NCBI GenBank assembly: GCA_965201155.1
Contig: OZ241752.1
Location: 2,170,001 to 2,234,000 of the forward strand
Reading direction: 5' to 3'
DNA length: 64,000 nt
DNA from: JANQOH01 sp965201155
GTDB taxonomy: Bacteria > Pseudomonadota > Alphaproteobacteria > UBA7887
Position 1 is the stretch's first letter. Each line of letters begins with the position of its first letter. Below are positions 62,049 through 64,000 of this stretch, one piece after another. The notes under the pieces were generated by a model, which saw only the letters and a list, made by a program, of their open reading frames with translations, ran no database searches and was not told where the DNA came from. A program made the translations under genes and the position numbers.

Positions 62049-62573
62049 ATGCCTGTTTCCCGTAACCGGCGGCGCGTGCTTGGAAGCCTCGCCGCGGCCG
62101 GACTGGCACACGCCGCTTCCGGCGCTTTCGCCGCCGCCGGCCACAGCTTTTCCGGAAACCCGTTTCGCGACCGGTTTCAGACCTTCCGCCAGACCTTCCG
62201 CGTCGAGCCGGACCGCGCCGAAGCCGAACGGATCGTTGCCAATATCGTCAGGAGCCGGCCCCTGCGCCCCGGTCTCGTCGACGCAATCGCTCCGGACATC
62301 GCGGAAAACGGCAATGTGGTGCCGGTGACCTTCAAGGTGAACTGCACCATGACCGGGAATGACTACCCGGAAATCGTGCACATCATCGGGCTGGAAAACC
62401 CGTTTCCCGAAATCGCCAAATATCATTTCACCCCCGCTTGCGGCGCTGCCGAAGTCTCGTGCCGGGTGCGTATGCGCGCCACATCCGACCTCGTATTCAT
62501 CGCCGAGATGGCCGACGGCACCGTCGGCATGACGACGCGCTGGGTCAATGTCACCCTCGGCGCGTGCAGTTGA
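62049..62573 (+). CDS. soxY: Thiosulfate oxidation carrier protein SoxY-like
   Basis: SoxYZ carries sulfur intermediates on a C-terminal Cys during thiosulfate oxidation in the periplasm. The 174-residue protein has a Tat-type signal (SRNRRRVLGSLAAAGLAHAASGAFA). The SoxY domain includes IAENGNVVPVTFKVNC, YPEIVHIIGLENPFPEIAKYHFTP and SCRVRMRATSDLVFIAEMADG. It ends LGACS, whereas SoxY usually ends GGCGG. The Cys is retained (173) but the flanking Gly are mostly replaced. AGGGGGAAC precedes the ATG. Confidence 0.88.
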   Translation: MPVSRNRRRVLGSLAAAGLAHAASGAFAAAGHSFSGNPFRDRFQTFRQTFRVEPDRAEAERIVANIVRSRPLRPGLVDAIAPDIAENGNVVPVTFKVNCTMTGNDYPEIVHIIGLENPFPEIAKYHFTPACGAAEVSCRVRMRATSDLVFIAEMADGTVGMTTRWVNVTLGACS

Positions 62574-62593
62574 GGCAGCCAGGGAACACGGTC

Positions 62594-62983
62594 ATGGCAA
62601 TCAGGAACACATTGCGCCGCCTCAAGGCGCCGAAAACCGCGCAGTACAACGAAATCATCACCGTCAAGACCCTCGCCGAGCATGAAATGGAACCCGGCGT
62701 GCGCTTCGATCCGCGCAGCCTCGTGGTGTACCCGCGCTTCATCCTCAACAAGGTCGAATGCCGGATGAACGGTCGCCTTGTCTTCACTGCCGACTGGTTT
62801 TCCGGCGTGTCCGCCAACCCCTATCTCGCCTTCAAGCTGCGCGCCGAAGAATCAGGCGTGATCGAAGTGACATGGATCGACGATTACAACGCTACAACCA
62901 CCGCACGCACGGAGATCGAAGTCATCGGCGCGCCCCCGCGCGAACTGTCGGAAGCGGAGAAAGACGACCCGCGCAAAGGCTGA
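62594..62983 (+). CDS. soxZ: Thiosulfate oxidation carrier partner SoxZ
   Basis: SoxZ forms the heterodimer with SoxY. The 129-residue protein has the SoxZ core: NEIITVKTLAEHEMEPGVRFD, RFILNKVECRMNGRLVFTADWFSGVSANPYLAFKLRAEESGVIEVTWIDDYN. It has no signal peptide, so it is presumably exported bound to SoxY through Tat. It begins 20 bases after soxY. Confidence 0.93.
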   Translation: MAIRNTLRRLKAPKTAQYNEIITVKTLAEHEMEPGVRFDPRSLVVYPRFILNKVECRMNGRLVFTADWFSGVSANPYLAFKLRAEESGVIEVTWIDDYNATTTARTEIEVIGAPPRELSEAEKDDPRKG

Positions 62984-63001
62984 AACGGCGAATAATCTGT
63001 C

Positions 63002-63823
63002 ATGCGTGACGCACCATCGCCGCTGCCGCGCCGTATCCTGCTCACCGCCCTCGCACTTTCTCTGAGCGCCGCCGCGGCACACGCTGACCCGCCTCCTGAA
63101 ACGCCGCAACGCCCGGATGGCCTCATTTCCGGCTATTGGTTCGCTGCCCCCGAAACGCGGGCGATTCAGGACGACGCTTTTTCCAACCCCGGCCTTCTAT
63201 ACGTCGATCGCGGCGGCGCGCGCTGGGCGGCTCCCGCAGGCCCCGATAGCCGAGCCTGCAGCGATTGCCACGGCGCCGCCGCAGACTCAATGCGCGGCGT
63301 CGGCGCCTCCTACCCCAGGGTGACCGCACTGGAAGACGGCGACACCCTGATCAATCTCGGCCAGCGCATCAATATCTGCCGCCGCCAGCACATGGCGGCC
63401 GAGCCGCTTCCGCCCGACAGCGAAGCCCTGCTCGACCTGGAAGCCCATGTGATGGCGCAATCCGCAGGCCTGCCCATGGCGGTGGAAACCGGTGGCGCCG
63501 CCGCCCCGTGGTTCGCACGCGGCAAGGCGCTCTATCACCAGCGCATCGGGCAGATGAACCTCGCCTGCGCCATGTGCCACGACCGCCGCGCCGGACATTA
63601 CCTGCGCGCCGAAAATATCAGCCAGGGGCACATCGTCGGCTTCCCCACCTACATGTTGCGATGGGGCGCTCTGGCTGGCGTGCACCGCCGCTTCCAGTTC
63701 TGCAATGAACAGGCCCGTGCCGAACCGCTGCCGCTCGACCACCCGGATTACAACGCCTTGCAACTCTACGTCGCCTGGCGCGGCAACGGCCTGCCGATCG
63801 AAACACCTGCCGTGCGCCGCTAA
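63002..63823 (+). CDS. soxA: Sulfur oxidation c-type cytochrome SoxA
   Basis: SoxA with SoxX conjugates thiosulfate to SoxY. The 273-residue protein has a signal peptide (ILLTALALSLSAAAAHA), two haem sites CSDCH (86-90) and CAMCH (189-193), so it is the dihaem form, and the active-site Cys234 in RRFQFCNEQAR, which carries a persulfide. It follows soxZ by 18 bases. soxX is not in the window. Confidence 0.93.
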   Translation: MRDAPSPLPRRILLTALALSLSAAAAHADPPPETPQRPDGLISGYWFAAPETRAIQDDAFSNPGLLYVDRGGARWAAPAGPDSRACSDCHGAAADSMRGVGASYPRVTALEDGDTLINLGQRINICRRQHMAAEPLPPDSEALLDLEAHVMAQSAGLPMAVETGGAAAPWFARGKALYHQRIGQMNLACAMCHDRRAGHYLRAENISQGHIVGFPTYMLRWGALAGVHRRFQFCNEQARAEPLPLDHPDYNALQLYVAWRGNGLPIETPAVRR

Positions 63824-64000
63824 GCATCCCGGGGCGGCACCCCCGACAGTTGCACAATACCAGAAATTCTGCTATTGTTCTGTTCACAAGGCGCTCCGGA
63901 AATGCCGCAATGCCAAGGAATTTTCTAGCTACCTGCCTCTCGTTTGCCGTAATTGACCTGCAACCCGTAAGAAATCCCGGTAAATCCCGGCTTATCCCAC
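63824..64000. other. Region after soxA to the window end
   Basis: A short CGGGG/CCCCG hairpin lies at 63830-63845 right after soxA. A frame starting ATG 63910 stays open to the edge for 30 codons, but it has no convincing ribosome-binding site and its product looks unlike SoxX, so I do not call a gene. AAATCCCGG occurs twice at 63971-63990. Confidence 0.3.

Noticed and set aside
63910..64000. Possible start of a further sox gene
   Set aside because: Thirty codons with no signal peptide or haem motif and no clear ribosome-binding site are not enough to call a gene.
1..64000. CRISPR arrays, tRNA and rRNA genes, prophage structural genes
   Set aside because: No regularly spaced repeats, tRNA cloverleaf segments, rRNA sequence or phage proteins were seen by eye; a tRNAscan and CRISPR finder run would settle it.

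Overview
The window is a GC-rich bacterial chromosome segment, most likely from an alphaproteobacterium. The evidence is an RpoH with the alphaproteobacterial RpoH-box, the dense dnaB-alr-mlaEF-radA-cvpA gene string, the Tim44-like/MltA pair, a 6S RNA locus between zapA and the 5-formyl-THF cyclo-ligase gene, and the complete ruvCAB-ybgC-tolQRAB-pal-cpoB-tilS-ftsH-folP-glmM-thiD string. I could not place it to genus. No tRNA, rRNA or CRISPR array was seen.

Layout. Positions 1-5834 (minus strand) hold replication, repair, cell wall and lipid transport genes, nearly all joined by ATGA/GTGA stop-start overlaps. A conspicuously AT-rich gap separates them from rpoH (6136). Positions 6136-21216 are mostly housekeeping: HAD hydrolase, fxsA, Tim44-like, mltA, tandem DUF427, ruvX, an SDR, nadK, moaA, a small biotinyl carrier, fsa, xerC, an epimerase, queG, hslO and several lipoproteins.

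Positions 21217-29600 are an accessory block. An XRE-ImmA regulator has had its last codons displaced by a complete IS1380-family element. Rejoining the flanks restores a longer frame. The block also holds a cupin and arylformamidase-like hydrolase pair, a RloA/RloB (AbiL)-type ATPase plus TOPRIM-like pair on the opposite strand, a second cupin and a CmcJ/NvfI-like enzyme.

Positions 29676-44840 (minus) are core: thiamine, peptidoglycan precursor and folate synthesis, FtsH, TilS, the Tol-Pal envelope complex, RuvABC and YebC. yebC has a good sigma-70 promoter whose -35 box is overlapped by a perfect 10-bp inverted repeat. Positions 45043-51838 contain ymdB, fau, 6S RNA, zapA, a DUF4164 coiled-coil protein and a complete livFGMHJ-type ABC transporter. 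MoxR and CoxE-like genes follow.

Positions 54070-58422 form a second accessory patch: an IS5-family element whose transposase has an in-frame stop, a remnant of another IS1380-type transposase, phzF, and two divergent DNA methyltransferases with no visible restriction enzyme. The window closes with prs, rplY, pth and ychF, then the start of a thiosulfate-oxidation (sox) cluster, soxYZA, in which SoxY has an unusual C-terminus.

All functional calls rest on motif and family recognition from translated sequence; no database search was run.
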